Source: Pontibacter litorisediminis (GTDB taxonomy: Bacteria; Bacteroidota; Bacteroidia; Cytophagales; Hymenobacteraceae). Taken from it: DNA of 64,000 bases. Position 1 is the stretch's first letter; every line of letters starts with the position of its first letter. Below, in pieces: positions 27,728 to 36,390 of this stretch. The notes under the pieces are model-generated. The model saw nothing but the letters and a program-made list of their open reading frames with translations. It did no database searches and was not told the origin of the DNA. A program made the position numbers and the translations under genes. Location of the stretch: positions 1 through 64,000 of the forward strand of contig NZ_JARDUA010000006.1 in assembly GCF_029360645.1 (NCBI RefSeq). Direction: 5' to 3'.

Positions 27728-28318
27728 TTATGAAGATTTCAACGCAAACTTAATAAGCTCCTCCACACTCAGGTTTCCGCCTTCGCGCTTGATGATTGCG
27801 TCCAAGGTTTTCTCTGCCATATTTTTGGCAAAGCCTAATGTCACTAATGCTGATAACGCCTCGGCGCGGTTGGTATTGTACGCCGCAGCAGAGACAGGAG
27901 CATCCGCCAGCAGCACCTCCTTCTTCATCTTGTCTTTCAGCTCCAGAATGATGCGCTGGGCTGTTTTGGCGCCTATACCCTTTACATGCTGTATCGTGCG
28001 CACATCCTCCCGCACAATAGCCTGCTGAATCTCTTCCACCGATAGGGAAGACAGGATCATCAAGCCCGTGTTCGGGCCTACACCTGAGATTGAGATCAGG
28101 TGCAGAAACGCCTCTTTCTCCTGTACCGTGGTAAAGCCGTACAAGGTATGGGCATCCTCCTTGATGTGCAGGTAGGTATGCAGCTTGCAGCGCTCACCAG
28201 CCGGCAGCGAAGAGTAAGTGCTCAGGGAGATCTTGATCTGGTAACCTACGCCATTAGCTTCGATAATGACGTAGGTTGGATCTTTGTAGGTCAGCTTACC
28301 ATCGATATAGGCTATCAT
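27728..28318 (-). CDS. ruvA: Holliday junction branch migration protein RuvA
   Basis: DNA-binding subunit of the RuvABC resolvasome, 196 residues. It has an N-terminal OB domain opening MIAYIDGKLTYKDPTYVIIE, two helix-hairpin-helix motifs (ISGVGPNTGLMILS and VKGIGAKTAQRIILELKDK), and a C-terminal RuvB-binding domain ending VEELIKFALK. Its ATG immediately follows the maeB stop with no gap, indicating coupled expression. RuvB and RuvC are elsewhere. Confidence 0.97.
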   Translation of the reverse strand: MIAYIDGKLTYKDPTYVIIEANGVGYQIKISLSTYSSLPAGERCKLHTYLHIKEDAHTLYGFTTVQEKEAFLHLISISGVGPNTGLMILSSLSVEEIQQAIVREDVRTIQHVKGIGAKTAQRIILELKDKMKKEVLLADAPVSAAAYNTNRAEALSALVTLGFAKNMAEKTLDAIIKREGGNLSVEELIKFALKSS

Positions 28319-30592
28319 CTATATATGTTGATTGTTATAGTTCTGAGCATCTACGACAGCAATGGCCACCATGTTCACGATATCGCGGATGGAGGAGCCA
28401 AGCTGTAGAATGTGCACCGGCTTGCGCATACCCATCAGCACTGGGCCAATTACCTCAACGCCACCTATTTCCTGCAGCAGTTTGTAGGCAATGTTGCCCG
28501 CCGTCAGCGTCGGAAAAACAAGCGTATTAGCCCCTTTTTCTGCCAGCTCGCTGAACGGGTAATGCTCGCGCAGCAGGTTTTTGTTCAGGGCTGTGTTGGC
28601 TTGCATCTCGCCGTCTATGAGCAGCTCCGGGTAGCGTTGTTTCGCCTTGCGCACCGCCTCGGCACCTTTATCCGGAATGTCGCCGCGCACCGAACCGAAA
28701 TTCGAGAAGGACAGCATGGCCACGCGCGGCTCCTGGTCGAAGAAGCGAACGGTACGGGCTGTCAGGCCAATGATGTCCACCAGTTCATCGGCGGTGGGGT
28801 TCACGTTCACCGTCGTGTCAGCGAAAAAGTATGGCTCCTTCTGGCCCAGCACAATGTACATGCCGGCCACCTTGTTTATACCTTCTTCCACGCCGATTAC
28901 CTGCAGGGCCGGCGATATGGTTTTAGAGTAGTCGCGGGTAAGGCCCGAGATAAGTGCATCGGCCTCCCCGGTATGCAGCATCATACTTCCGAAGTAGTTG
29001 CGGTCGCGCATCAGGCGGCGTGCATCGAACAAGGTAACACCCTTGCGCTGGCGCTTCAGATACAGGATATGCGCATACTCCTCCTTCTTCGCCTCTTCCA
29101 CCACCGGGTCAATAATGATGGCATCATGCAGGTCCATGTTATTTTCCTTGATGATGGCCTGGATGCGCTCCGGGTTACCCAAAAGGATAGGCTTGGCAAT
29201 GCGCTGCTCCTGCACAATCTGCGCGGCCTTCAGAATCTTATAGTTATCCGCCTCGGCAAATACGACCGTCTTCGGATCTTTCTTAGCCTGCGTGGTAATG
29301 CGCGACATCAGCTTCTGGTCGATGCCGATACGCTCCTTCAGCTCCTGCTCGTAAGCCTCCCAATCGGTGATAGGGCGGCGGGCCACGCCGCTCTCCATGG
29401 CAGCCTTGGCCACTGCCGGCGATACGGTCGTGATCAGGCGTGGGTCCAGGGGCTTCGGAATGAGGTAGGTACGGCCAAAGTTGATGGTGTTATCGCCGTA
29501 GGCCTTGTGCACGATCTCCGGTACAGGCTCCTTCGCCAGCTCGGCCAGGGAGCGCACGGCGGCCAACTTCATTTCCTCGTTGATTTCCGTGGCACGCACA
29601 TCCAGAGCACCCCTGAAAATGTAGGGGAAACCCAATACGTTGTTTACCTGGTTCGGATGATCGGAGCGACCGGTAGCCATGATCAGGTCCTCGCGTGTAG
29701 CCATGGCCACGTCGTAAGGTATCTCCGGGTCCGGGTTGGCCAGGGCGAAGATAATCGGGTCATTGGCCATCAGCTTCACAAACTCCGGCGGTAGCACGTT
29801 ACCGGCAGAGAGACCTACAAATACGTCCGCATCACGCATGGCTTCCTCCAGCGTCGTAATCTTGCGGGTAGTCACGAACTGCGCTCTGTAAATGTCCAGG
29901 TCGTCTCGCTCCGGCCGGATGATGCCGTCCTTGTCGAACATCACGATGTTGTCCATCTTCACACCCAAGGCCACATATAGTTTGGCACAGGCGATGGCAG
30001 CGGCTCCGGCACCGTTCACGACCATCTTTATCTTGTCAATCTTCTTGTCTACGAGCTCCAGCGCGTTCAGCAGGGCTGCCGAGGAGATGATGGCTGTTCC
30101 GTGCTGGTCGTCGTGCATCAGCGGGATGTTCATCTGCGTCTTCAGCGCGTTCTCGATCTTGAAGCTCTCCGGCGCCTTGATGTCCTCCAGGTTAATGCCC
30201 CCAAAAGTAGGCTCCAGCGACTTCACGATACGAACAAACTCCTCCGGATCAGTGCTGTCGATCTCAATGTCGAACACATCGATGCCTGCAAACTTCTTGA
30301 AAAGCACGCCTTTGCCTTCCATTACAGGCTTTGAGGCATCGGGGCCGATGTTGCCAAGGCCCAGAACGGCCGTACCGTTAGAGATTACCCCAACCAGGTT
30401 TCCCTTGGCGGTGTACTTATATACATTATCCTTATCAGCGTGTATTTCTTTGCAGGGTTCTGCCACGCCCGGAGAGTAGGCCAGCGCTAAGTCGTGCTGC
30501 GTGCTCACCATCTTGGTAGGCACTACCTCAATTTTCCCGGGCTTGCCGTCCATGTGGTAGTTAAGGGCGTCCTCTTTGTTAACTTTAATCAT
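28319..30592 (-). CDS. maeB: NADP-dependent malic enzyme with phosphotransacetylase-like domain
   Basis: Converts malate to pyruvate and CO2 with NADPH production. The 757 residues divide into an N-terminal malic domain ([17 protein letters not shown] and [20 protein letters not shown] are partly visible hallmarks), an NAD(P)-binding domain with [12 protein letters not shown] near residue 190, and a C-terminal ~330-residue phosphotransacetylase-like domain ([16 protein letters not shown] onward). The fused form is the MaeB type; the PTA-like part is usually regulatory, binding acetyl-CoA. A perfect -7 box lies about 130 bases upstream. Confidence 0.95.
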   Translation of the reverse strand: MIKVNKEDALNYHMDGKPGKIEVVPTKMVSTQHDLALAYSPGVAEPCKEIHADKDNVYKYTAKGNLVGVISNGTAVLGLGNIGPDASKPVMEGKGVLFKKFAGIDVFDIEIDSTDPEEFVRIVKSLEPTFGGINLEDIKAPESFKIENALKTQMNIPLMHDDQHGTAIISSAALLNALELVDKKIDKIKMVVNGAGAAAIACAKLYVALGVKMDNIVMFDKDGIIRPERDDLDIYRAQFVTTRKITTLEEAMRDADVFVGLSAGNVLPPEFVKLMANDPIIFALANPDPEIPYDVAMATREDLIMATGRSDHPNQVNNVLGFPYIFRGALDVRATEINEEMKLAAVRSLAELAKEPVPEIVHKAYGDNTINFGRTYLIPKPLDPRLITTVSPAVAKAAMESGVARRPITDWEAYEQELKERIGIDQKLMSRITTQAKKDPKTVVFAEADNYKILKAAQIVQEQRIAKPILLGNPERIQAIIKENNMDLHDAIIIDPVVEEAKKEEYAHILYLKRQRKGVTLFDARRLMRDRNYFGSMMLHTGEADALISGLTRDYSKTISPALQVIGVEEGINKVAGMYIVLGQKEPYFFADTTVNVNPTADELVDIIGLTARTVRFFDQEPRVAMLSFSNFGSVRGDIPDKGAEAVRKAKQRYPELLIDGEMQANTALNKNLLREHYPFSELAEKGANTLVFPTLTAGNIAYKLLQEIGGVEVIGPVLMGMRKPVHILQLGSSIRDIVNMVAIAVVDAQNYNNQHI

Positions 30593-30718
30593 TTGTTGTA
30601 TTGTTGTAAGTAGTATTCGTTCTCAGCCTGTTGTCCAACGGGTCTTTGACTTTTCCCAAAAAAATCTCGCTAAAGACTAATTTTATAAGAATTTACCGTT
30701 ATTCCAAAGTTGAGCCTC

Positions 30719-30726
30719 CAAAGATA
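30719..30726 (-). promoter_or_regulatory. Candidate maeB operon -7 box
   Basis: The minus strand reads TATCTTTG, a perfect TAnnTTTG match, about 127 bases before the maeB ATG. No -33 TTTG at good spacing is obvious, so confidence is moderate. It would drive maeB-ruvA-sprA-gcvH-vanZ. Confidence 0.45.
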
Positions 30727-30799
30727 AGCGGTGCAAAAGTTACGCAGGCAGAAATTGTTAATTTTTTAACATCGGCGGCAGGCTGCAAAGTATAAATAA

Positions 30800-30827
30800 A
30801 GAGCACCTTCTGTCAGGAAGGTGCTCT
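30800..30827 (-). terminator. Terminator after the lytic transglycosylase gene
   Basis: An 11-bp stem AGAGCACCTTC/GAAGGTGCTCT with a 6-nt loop lies 23 bases past the stop at 30851. On the minus strand TTTATTTATACTTTG follows, again including the TATACTT word. Confidence 0.8.
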
Positions 30828-30850
30828 ACGTATCGTTACGTGGCTGCCGC

Positions 30851-32380
30851 TTAACTGAGGATCAGTTTTTGGCCAGGCTTCAGGCTGTTTGACTTTAGCT
30901 TGTTCAGTTTCTTTATCTGCTCCACGCTGATGCCATCATACTTGCGGGAGATCTGCCACAGCGTGTCTCCAGGCTGTACGTGGTAGATCAGCTCCTTTTT
31001 CTGCATCTCCTGCTTAGGGCTGCTCTTTGGCTCGTCGTTCGTGGCAAGCATAGATCCCGCCTTGGCTTGCTCATCCTGTAGGATATGGAGCTGCTGGTCA
31101 GCTTTGATAGAGCTGCCGCTCAGGTCGTTCCACTCTTTTAGCTGGTCCACCGTCACATCGTGGCGGCGGGCAATGCTGCTAAGGTTATCCCCGCGCTGCA
31201 CCGTATAGATGACCTTGGCAAGCTTGGCCGGGGCCTTAGGCGCTGCCTCCTCAACTTTGGCTGAGGCGAACATCACCGGCGCCTGCGCTGGCTCGCTAGC
31301 CTTAACTGGGGCAGGCGCGGCTGCTAAAAGTATGCAGCTCTTATCCTCGGCAGTAGCCAAGAGGGCAGCAGCCCTGCTCGACGGAACGCGCAGTTTATAC
31401 TTGTTGCCGGGTATGGTTGTCTTTGTCAGCTCCGGGTTCAGGGCTATCAGCTCCTCCGGGGCTACGTGCAGCTCCGCTGCCAAACGCTCCAGCTCCAGTT
31501 CCTGGGTTACCTCCAGGTACGCCACCTCCGGCTGGTAAAGAATGGAGTCAGAGAAGATGTTGTGCTCCCCGGCATAATGCATGGCGTAACGCACGGCCGT
31601 CATACTGGGAACATAGCCGCGTGTCTCGCGCGGCAGGTAAGGGAAGATATCCCAGAATGATTTCTTGCCGCCTGCCCTGCGGATGGCTTTGTTCACGTTG
31701 CCCTGGCCGCAGTTGTACGCCGCCAGCGCCAGCTCCCAGTCGCCATAGTACCGGTACAGGCGCTTCAGGAAAAGCATGGCCGCCTCGGTAGACTTCTCCG
31801 GGTCCAGGCGCTCATCGATGTGATGTGTTTGATGCAAGCCATACTCCTTGCCGGTGGGCTTCATGAACTGCCACAGGCCGGCAGCCCCCACGGGGCTCTT
31901 GGCCAGCGGGTTCAGGCCCGACTCTACAATAGAGAGGTACTTGAGCTCATCCGGCATGTTGTGCTTTTTCAGGTACTTCTCAAAAAGCGGGAAGTATACG
32001 TTCTCACGCGTCAGCATGGTGCGGGTATACTTGCGGTTGCGGATGGTAAAGTAATCGATGAAATTCCTTACAAAGTTATTGTACACCAGCGGGATGTCGG
32101 CTTCCAGGCAGCTGAGCCTGTCAGCAATCACATCATCGGGCTCGTTCGGCACGATCTCTACCATCAGGGCCAGTTCCTCCGGGGAGAGCATGAATACACT
32201 GGTATCTGGTCTGGCAATGGCAGAGGCCTTCAGCTTCAGCGTATCTGTGGCAACGGCAAGGGAGTCGTTGGGGAGGGATGGGGCCTCAAGCAAACGGCTA
32301 TGGCCGAAAGCACTGGCGCTTAACGCACAGATGCTGCCAGCCATAGCCGCAAGCAATGTAAAGAATTTGCTGTAAGTCAT
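30851..32380 (-). CDS. MltD-like lytic transglycosylase with two LysM domains
   Basis: Peptidoglycan lytic transglycosylase of 509 residues. After an N-terminal signal peptide (cut near SASA), the SLT domain carries the catalytic Glu in LSIVESGLNPLAKSPVGAAG (about residue 155), then GLWQFMKPTGKEYGL and ALAAYNCGQGNVNKAI. Two LysM repeats close the protein: VIYTVQRGDNLSSIARRH (~395) and LIYHVQPGDTLWQISRKY (~460). E. coli MltD is the closest named relative, but this protein has no lipobox. It starts nine bases after gatA in the tatA-tatA-gatA unit. Confidence 0.93.
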   Translation of the reverse strand: MTYSKFFTLLAAMAGSICALSASAFGHSRLLEAPSLPNDSLAVATDTLKLKASAIARPDTSVFMLSPEELALMVEIVPNEPDDVIADRLSCLEADIPLVYNNFVRNFIDYFTIRNRKYTRTMLTRENVYFPLFEKYLKKHNMPDELKYLSIVESGLNPLAKSPVGAAGLWQFMKPTGKEYGLHQTHHIDERLDPEKSTEAAMLFLKRLYRYYGDWELALAAYNCGQGNVNKAIRRAGGKKSFWDIFPYLPRETRGYVPSMTAVRYAMHYAGEHNIFSDSILYQPEVAYLEVTQELELERLAAELHVAPEELIALNPELTKTTIPGNKYKLRVPSSRAAALLATAEDKSCILLAAAPAPVKASEPAQAPVMFASAKVEEAAPKAPAKLAKVIYTVQRGDNLSSIARRHDVTVDQLKEWNDLSGSSIKADQQLHILQDEQAKAGSMLATNDEPKSSPKQEMQKKELIYHVQPGDTLWQISRKYDGISVEQIKKLNKLKSNSLKPGQKLILS

Positions 32381-32388
32381 GTCAAGGT

Positions 32389-33825
32389 TTATGCTTCAAC
32401 GGTTATCTTGTCCAGAATGTAATTTGAGAAGGCCAGCAGCTGCGGCTCCTCAAATGAGCGGGTCATTAACTGCAACCCAATGGACAGGCCGTTGGCATCG
32501 CGCCCAACCGGAATAGAGATGGCTGGCACGCCTGCAAGAGAGGCCTGGACCGTAAAGATGTCAGCCAGGTACATGGCCAACGGGTTCGCTGTGTTCTCTC
32601 CTATCTTAAAAGCAGTAGTAGGAGCGGTAGGCAATATAAGGAAATCATATTGCTGTAGCAACTCGTCGGTCTTCTCTTTTATCAGGCGCCTTACCTTTTG
32701 TGCCTTGGTATAATAAGCATCATAATAATCTGCGCTAAGCACGAAAGTGCCCAGCATAATACGGCGCTGTACCTCGGGGCCAAAACCTTCGGCTCTTGTC
32801 TTCTTGTACAACGACGTCAGGTCAATGACATTATCTGAGCGATAGCCATACTTCACGCCATCGTAGCGGCCCAGGTTCGAGCTGGCCTCTGCCGTGGTAA
32901 GGATGTAGTAGGTAGGCACCATAAAGTCCAGGTATGGGAAATCCACCCCCTCTACCTCATGGCCCGCGTCGCGCAGCATGTCTTTTACGCCCAGAATAGC
33001 GTCTTTCACCTCGGTCTCCAGTCCTTCGCGCTCAAAGCAGTCGCGGATGTAGCCGATCTTGTACTTCTTGTCTGTCTGCAGCAGCTGGCTGTAGGCAGGC
33101 ACCTCGCGCTGGCTGGCAGTACTGTCCATGCCGTCGGCACCAGCCATCACCTCCAGCAGCAGGGCCGCGTCCTCCACACTCTTGGTGATCGTGCCGATCT
33201 GGTCGAAAGAAGAGGCGTAGGCCATAAGGCCATAGCGGGAAATGCGGGAGTACGTAGGCTTCAAGCCGATAACGCCGCAGAAAGAAGCCGGCTGGCGCAC
33301 CGATCCACCTGTGTCGGAGCCGATGGAGGCCAGGCACAGATCGGCCTGTACAGCCACGGCAGAACCACCTGAGGAGCCACCTGGCACGCGGCTGTGGTCG
33401 TCGGCGTTGAGTACGTTTCCAAAAGAGGAGTTCTCGTTAGAAGCACCCATGGCAAACTCATCGCAGTTCTGGCGGCCAATGATAACCGCATCCTCAGCCA
33501 GCAGGCGCTGTACTGCCGGGGCAGTGTAAAGCGACTTAAAGCCATTCAGGATTTGGCTGGAGGCCTGCAGGCTGTGGCCCTCATAGGCCAGCACGTCCTT
33601 TATACCTATAACCATACCTGCCAGCTTACCAGCCGTGCCGTTGGCTAACTTGCTGTCTACAGCGTCGGCCTGGGCCAATGCCTCTTCCTCAAAAACCTCC
33701 AGAAAAGCGTTTAGCTCTGCCTTCTCCTGAATGTTGTGGAGGTACTGCTCTACCAATTGCCTGCACGAAACCTTGCCATCGGCTATGTCTGTGCGGATGT
33801 CGCGTAGCGAATTATACTGTCTCAA
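32389..33825 (-). CDS. gatA: Asp/Glu-tRNA amidotransferase subunit A
   Basis: Amidase subunit of GatCAB, which converts Asp-tRNA(Asn) or Glu-tRNA(Gln) to the amidated form. The 478-residue amidase-signature protein has the catalytic Lys in MVIGIKDVLAYEG, the Ser segment PGGSSGGSAVAVQ and the nucleophile loop GSDTGGSVRQPASFCG. The predicted start is TTG at 33825, overlapping the upstream tatA stop as TTGA; no ATG is available near the expected N-terminus. GatB and GatC are not in the window. Confidence 0.95.
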   Translation of the reverse strand: MRQYNSLRDIRTDIADGKVSCRQLVEQYLHNIQEKAELNAFLEVFEEEALAQADAVDSKLANGTAGKLAGMVIGIKDVLAYEGHSLQASSQILNGFKSLYTAPAVQRLLAEDAVIIGRQNCDEFAMGASNENSSFGNVLNADDHSRVPGGSSGGSAVAVQADLCLASIGSDTGGSVRQPASFCGVIGLKPTYSRISRYGLMAYASSFDQIGTITKSVEDAALLLEVMAGADGMDSTASQREVPAYSQLLQTDKKYKIGYIRDCFEREGLETEVKDAILGVKDMLRDAGHEVEGVDFPYLDFMVPTYYILTTAEASSNLGRYDGVKYGYRSDNVIDLTSLYKKTRAEGFGPEVQRRIMLGTFVLSADYYDAYYTKAQKVRRLIKEKTDELLQQYDFLILPTAPTTAFKIGENTANPLAMYLADIFTVQASLAGVPAISIPVGRDANGLSIGLQLMTRSFEEPQLLAFSNYILDKITVEA

Positions 33826-34040
33826 TCTTTTTTGGACTTAGGATCGTCTTTAATGGATTGCTCTAGCTCGTGTTTAATCTCGTCTGTGGCGTCTTTAAAC
33901 TCCCGAATGCCGCGCCCAAGAGAGCGGGCAAGGTTAGGAAGCTTATCCGCGCCAAACAGCAATAGGATGGCGGCCAATATAACCATCATCTCACCTCCCC
34001 CCAGGTCTCCCAGGAAGAGGAAAACATTATTAAGGCACAT
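33822..34040 (-). CDS. tatA: Sec-independent translocase TatA/E-type protein, second copy
   Basis: 72-residue TatA-family pore protein: one N-terminal membrane segment ([18 protein letters not shown]), the hinge, then the amphipathic helix [19 protein letters not shown] and a charged tail ending PKSKKD. It is clearly paralogous to the gene just upstream; both share [11 protein letters not shown]. The stop overlaps the gatA start. TatB or TatA roles in Bacteroidota cannot be told apart from the sequence; TatC is not in the window. Confidence 0.92.
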   Translation of the reverse strand: MCLNNVFLFLGDLGGGEMMVILAAILLLFGADKLPNLARSLGRGIREFKDATDEIKHELEQSIKDDPKSKKD

Positions 34041-34081
34041 ATGTGCTCTACCTTAAAAAACGTGCTTTTTGCGGGGAGAGA

Positions 34082-34297
34082 TTACTTCGTGGTGCTGCTA
34101 TCGTCCTTTACGGAATTCTCGATATCGCTCTTGATCTCTTTGGTGGCGTCTTTGAACTCACGGATGCCACGGCCAAGGCCTTTAGCCAACTCAGGAATAC
34201 GCTTTGCGCCGAACAACAACAGAATAGCAAACAGAATAAGTACTACTTCTGTACCGCCTAGGCCTCCAATGAATAAGAAAATGTTGGTGATACCCAT
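34082..34297 (-). CDS. tatA: Sec-independent translocase TatA/E-type protein, first copy
   Basis: 71-residue TatA-family protein: membrane segment [20 protein letters not shown], then [19 protein letters not shown] and a charged tail. It is the first gene of the tatA-tatA-gatA-transglycosylase unit, 41 bases ahead of its paralogue. Its promoter region carries a perfect -7 box with an inverted repeat against it. Confidence 0.93.
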   Translation of the reverse strand: MGITNIFLFIGGLGGTEVVLILFAILLLFGAKRIPELAKGLGRGIREFKDATKEIKSDIENSVKDDSSTTK

Positions 34298-34323
34298 GTC
34301 TTTAGTGTTTTAAAGTTATGCTA

Positions 34324-34354
34324 CAAAATTAGGGTTAATATTTTAAATTAACCC
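34324..34354 (-). promoter_or_regulatory. tat operon promoter with operator-like inverted repeat
   Basis: On the minus strand TAATTTTG (34324-34331) matches TAnnTTTG, 26 bases before the tatA ATG. Immediately upstream lies a perfect 8-bp inverted repeat GGGTTAAT-N7-ATTAACCC (34332-34354), covering the spacer between the -7 and -33 positions. This is where a dimeric repressor would bind, but no regulator can be named. Confidence 0.5.
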
Positions 34355-34904
34355 ATATCAGACGGGATAAGTTTAAATCCTGCAAATTAAGTGTAGCTCC
34401 TACGCTCTCTGATTTCTAGTTAAGCCAAGGTAGAGCTTCTAAGGCATCTCCTTGTGTTAATATTTTTTCCAAATATGGGAAAGTAAGCGAATTAAATTTC
34501 TCAATAAGGGAACATGCGCCAAATCTTCTTTTGTCAAGTACCTGTAAACCTTAAGGTTATGTGCCTGTTGTATTATGGCATATAACTTGCCAACACAGAA
34601 AAACAAGTATAGGCGGAATTGTGTCCTTAGGCCAGTACTTGATTTAGCGGAGCCGCTGCTAAATTTTTGCCTCACATGCAACCTTATTGCATCAAGCGTT
34701 GTTTCAAAAATAAAGATTCAAATTCCTGAAACTTTCGTTTTAAATAGCAGTATAGCTATACAAAGATGCTTGACAGAAGCAATTTAGTTTTTGCCGCAAT
34801 GTTGCATTTTTCCTGACGAGGTCGTAATTTAGTGTTATGAAGTCTCAGCAGCCACAGCGCTGCCTATAGATATAAAATATTAAGTTTGTTTTCATAGCTT
34901 GGAA
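34355..34904. other. AT-rich gene-free gap
   Basis: About 550 bases clearly richer in A+T than the neighbouring genes. I find no convincing gene. A 74-codon minus-strand frame at 34457-34681 is present but resembles nothing I recognise. A TAAGTTTG box on the plus strand (34881-34888) and the plus-oriented terminator that follows hint at a plus-strand transcript ending here. Confidence 0.4.
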
Positions 34905-34907
34905 AGG

Positions 34908-34935
34908 CACCCTGCACTGTGGGGTGTTTTTTTAT
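34908..34935 (+). terminator. Orphan plus-strand terminator
   Basis: A short hairpin, CACCC paired with GGGTG around TGCACTGTG, is followed by seven T and then ATTTTT on the plus strand. The minus strand lacks a T-tail. No plus-strand gene precedes it, so it may end a small RNA. Confidence 0.5.
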
Positions 34936-34994
34936 TTTTACACAGTGCTGTTCGTACCTATACACAAACGGCCTTTAGTTATTTTGTAGTTGGC

Positions 34995-35049
34995 GTTGCC
35001 TGGGGGAGGCAACACCTAAAAAGAAAGCCACAGCATTTGCTGTGGCTTT
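34995..35049. terminator. Hairpin plus bidirectional terminator after envC-like gene
   Basis: The strong part is an 11-bp stem, AAAGCCACAGC/GCTGTGGCTTT (35024-35049), with T-rich flanks on both strands, 25 bases past the stop at 35075. A second perfect hairpin, GTTGCCT-GGGGG-AGGCAAC (34995-35013), lies beside it. Confidence 0.75.
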
Positions 35050-35074
35050 TTTGATTTCAGGTAGTGCTGCTTTA

Positions 35075-36310
35075 TTAAGGTTTTGCAATCCAGCTCTCCG
35101 GGTTCATGTTAGAGCTGTTCTTCCAGATCTGGAACTGTAGCTCGGTGGTGCCGTCACTGTCGGTGTAGATCGTGCCGATCGTATCTTTCAGCTTGATGTC
35201 CTGCCCCGGCTTTACGCTTACCGTTTTCAGCTTAGCATACACAGTAAAGTATTCGCCGTGCTGCACCATCACGATGTTGTTCATGCCCGGCACAGTGGCC
35301 ACTGTCAACACTTTGCCCTCGAAAATGGCGCGGGCGGTGGCTCCCTGAGCGGTTTGTATGTCCACGCCCCGGTTCTCTACCACCACGCCCTTTAAAACAG
35401 GGTGGTTGTGGCGGCCAAACTTCTGCGAGACAAACCCTCGTTCCACAGGCCAGGCCAGGCGGCCTTTGTTGCCGGCAAACGAGGAGGAAATAAGCGCGGC
35501 CTCGGGCGTAAGGGTAACTTTATTCGGGCTGCCGCTGGTCTCTTTGCCTGCCTCACGTGCCGCACGGGCGGCACGGGCAATCTCTTCCCGCACAATGTCG
35601 GCAATCAGCTTGTCAAGCTTTCTCACAGACTCCTGTCGCTGCGCCACCTCTTTCTTCAGGTTGCTTTCCTGCTGGCTCAGGCGCGAAATCATGGTGTTTT
35701 GCTGTTGCTGCAGGTTCTGCAGGTTCTTGTTCTCGGCCAACTGCCTGTTAAGCAGGCTTTGCTTCTGCTCCTTTTTCGTTTCCAGCACGGCCAGCTGCCC
35801 GCTAAGGGCGGCCTGAACCTTGCTAATCAGCTCCACCTGCTTTTTACGTGCCTCAGAGTACTGCTGCAGGTAACGCAGGCGCATCACGAACTGGTTAAAG
35901 GAGTCGGAGGCAAAGAGGAACATGAGCTTGTTGTAGCTGTTGGCGGTTTTAGAGGCTGCATACACCATGGTGGCGTACTCTTCCTTCAGCTTTTGCAGGT
36001 CGTTTTGCAACGATCCCACAATGCCCTCAGTCTCCCGCATGTCGGAGTCCAGCAGGCTCAGCTCCCGGGAGATGTTCTCTATAACTCCCTGCTGTACTGT
36101 AATTTTCTCTTTGATGGCGGTGAGTTGGCCAATAGAGGCCTGCTTCTGCTTTGTGGTTTGCTGCAGAATGCGGTTGGCTTCTTTAATGCGGGCGAGGTTT
36201 TCCTTTTTCTCCTTCTCCAGCTGCGCCTTTGACTTTGCTTTTTGGGCCACGGTTATCAGCGGCAGGCTCAGCAGAAATAGGAAAAGGGCTAATCTGTAAA
36301 GGGCGTTCAT
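35075..36310 (-). CDS. EnvC-like murein hydrolase activator (degenerate M23/LytM)
   Basis: 411-residue exported protein: signal peptide (ending ITVA before QKAKSK), long coiled coil (residues ~25-250) and a C-terminal LytM/M23 domain. The zinc ligands are lost: the HxxxD site reads N-R-G-V-D, the YxHL site reads YAKL, and the final HFE site reads QFQ. E. coli EnvC likewise has a coiled coil plus inactive LytM domain and activates amidases at the septum, so a similar activator role is likely. The frame opens at a TTG; the adjacent ATG at 36310 is used. It lies 81 bases after the DUF4292 gene. Confidence 0.9.
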   Translation of the reverse strand: MNALYRLALFLFLLSLPLITVAQKAKSKAQLEKEKKENLARIKEANRILQQTTKQKQASIGQLTAIKEKITVQQGVIENISRELSLLDSDMRETEGIVGSLQNDLQKLKEEYATMVYAASKTANSYNKLMFLFASDSFNQFVMRLRYLQQYSEARKKQVELISKVQAALSGQLAVLETKKEQKQSLLNRQLAENKNLQNLQQQQNTMISRLSQQESNLKKEVAQRQESVRKLDKLIADIVREEIARAARAAREAGKETSGSPNKVTLTPEAALISSSFAGNKGRLAWPVERGFVSQKFGRHNHPVLKGVVVENRGVDIQTAQGATARAIFEGKVLTVATVPGMNNIVMVQHGEYFTVYAKLKTVSVKPGQDIKLKDTIGTIYTDSDGTTELQFQIWKNSSNMNPESWIAKP

Positions 36311-36390
36311 CAAAAGGTATAGTTCTTCTACTCTCAGTCTACAAATATGGCGAAACTAAAACGGAAGAACCAACGGGCCCTGAAATTTAA

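Noticed and set aside
34457..34681. 74-codon minus-strand frame in the AT-rich gap
   Set aside because: No recognised family, no promoter, no neighbour in the same unit. A faint likeness to transposase C-termini is too weak to report as a pseudogene.
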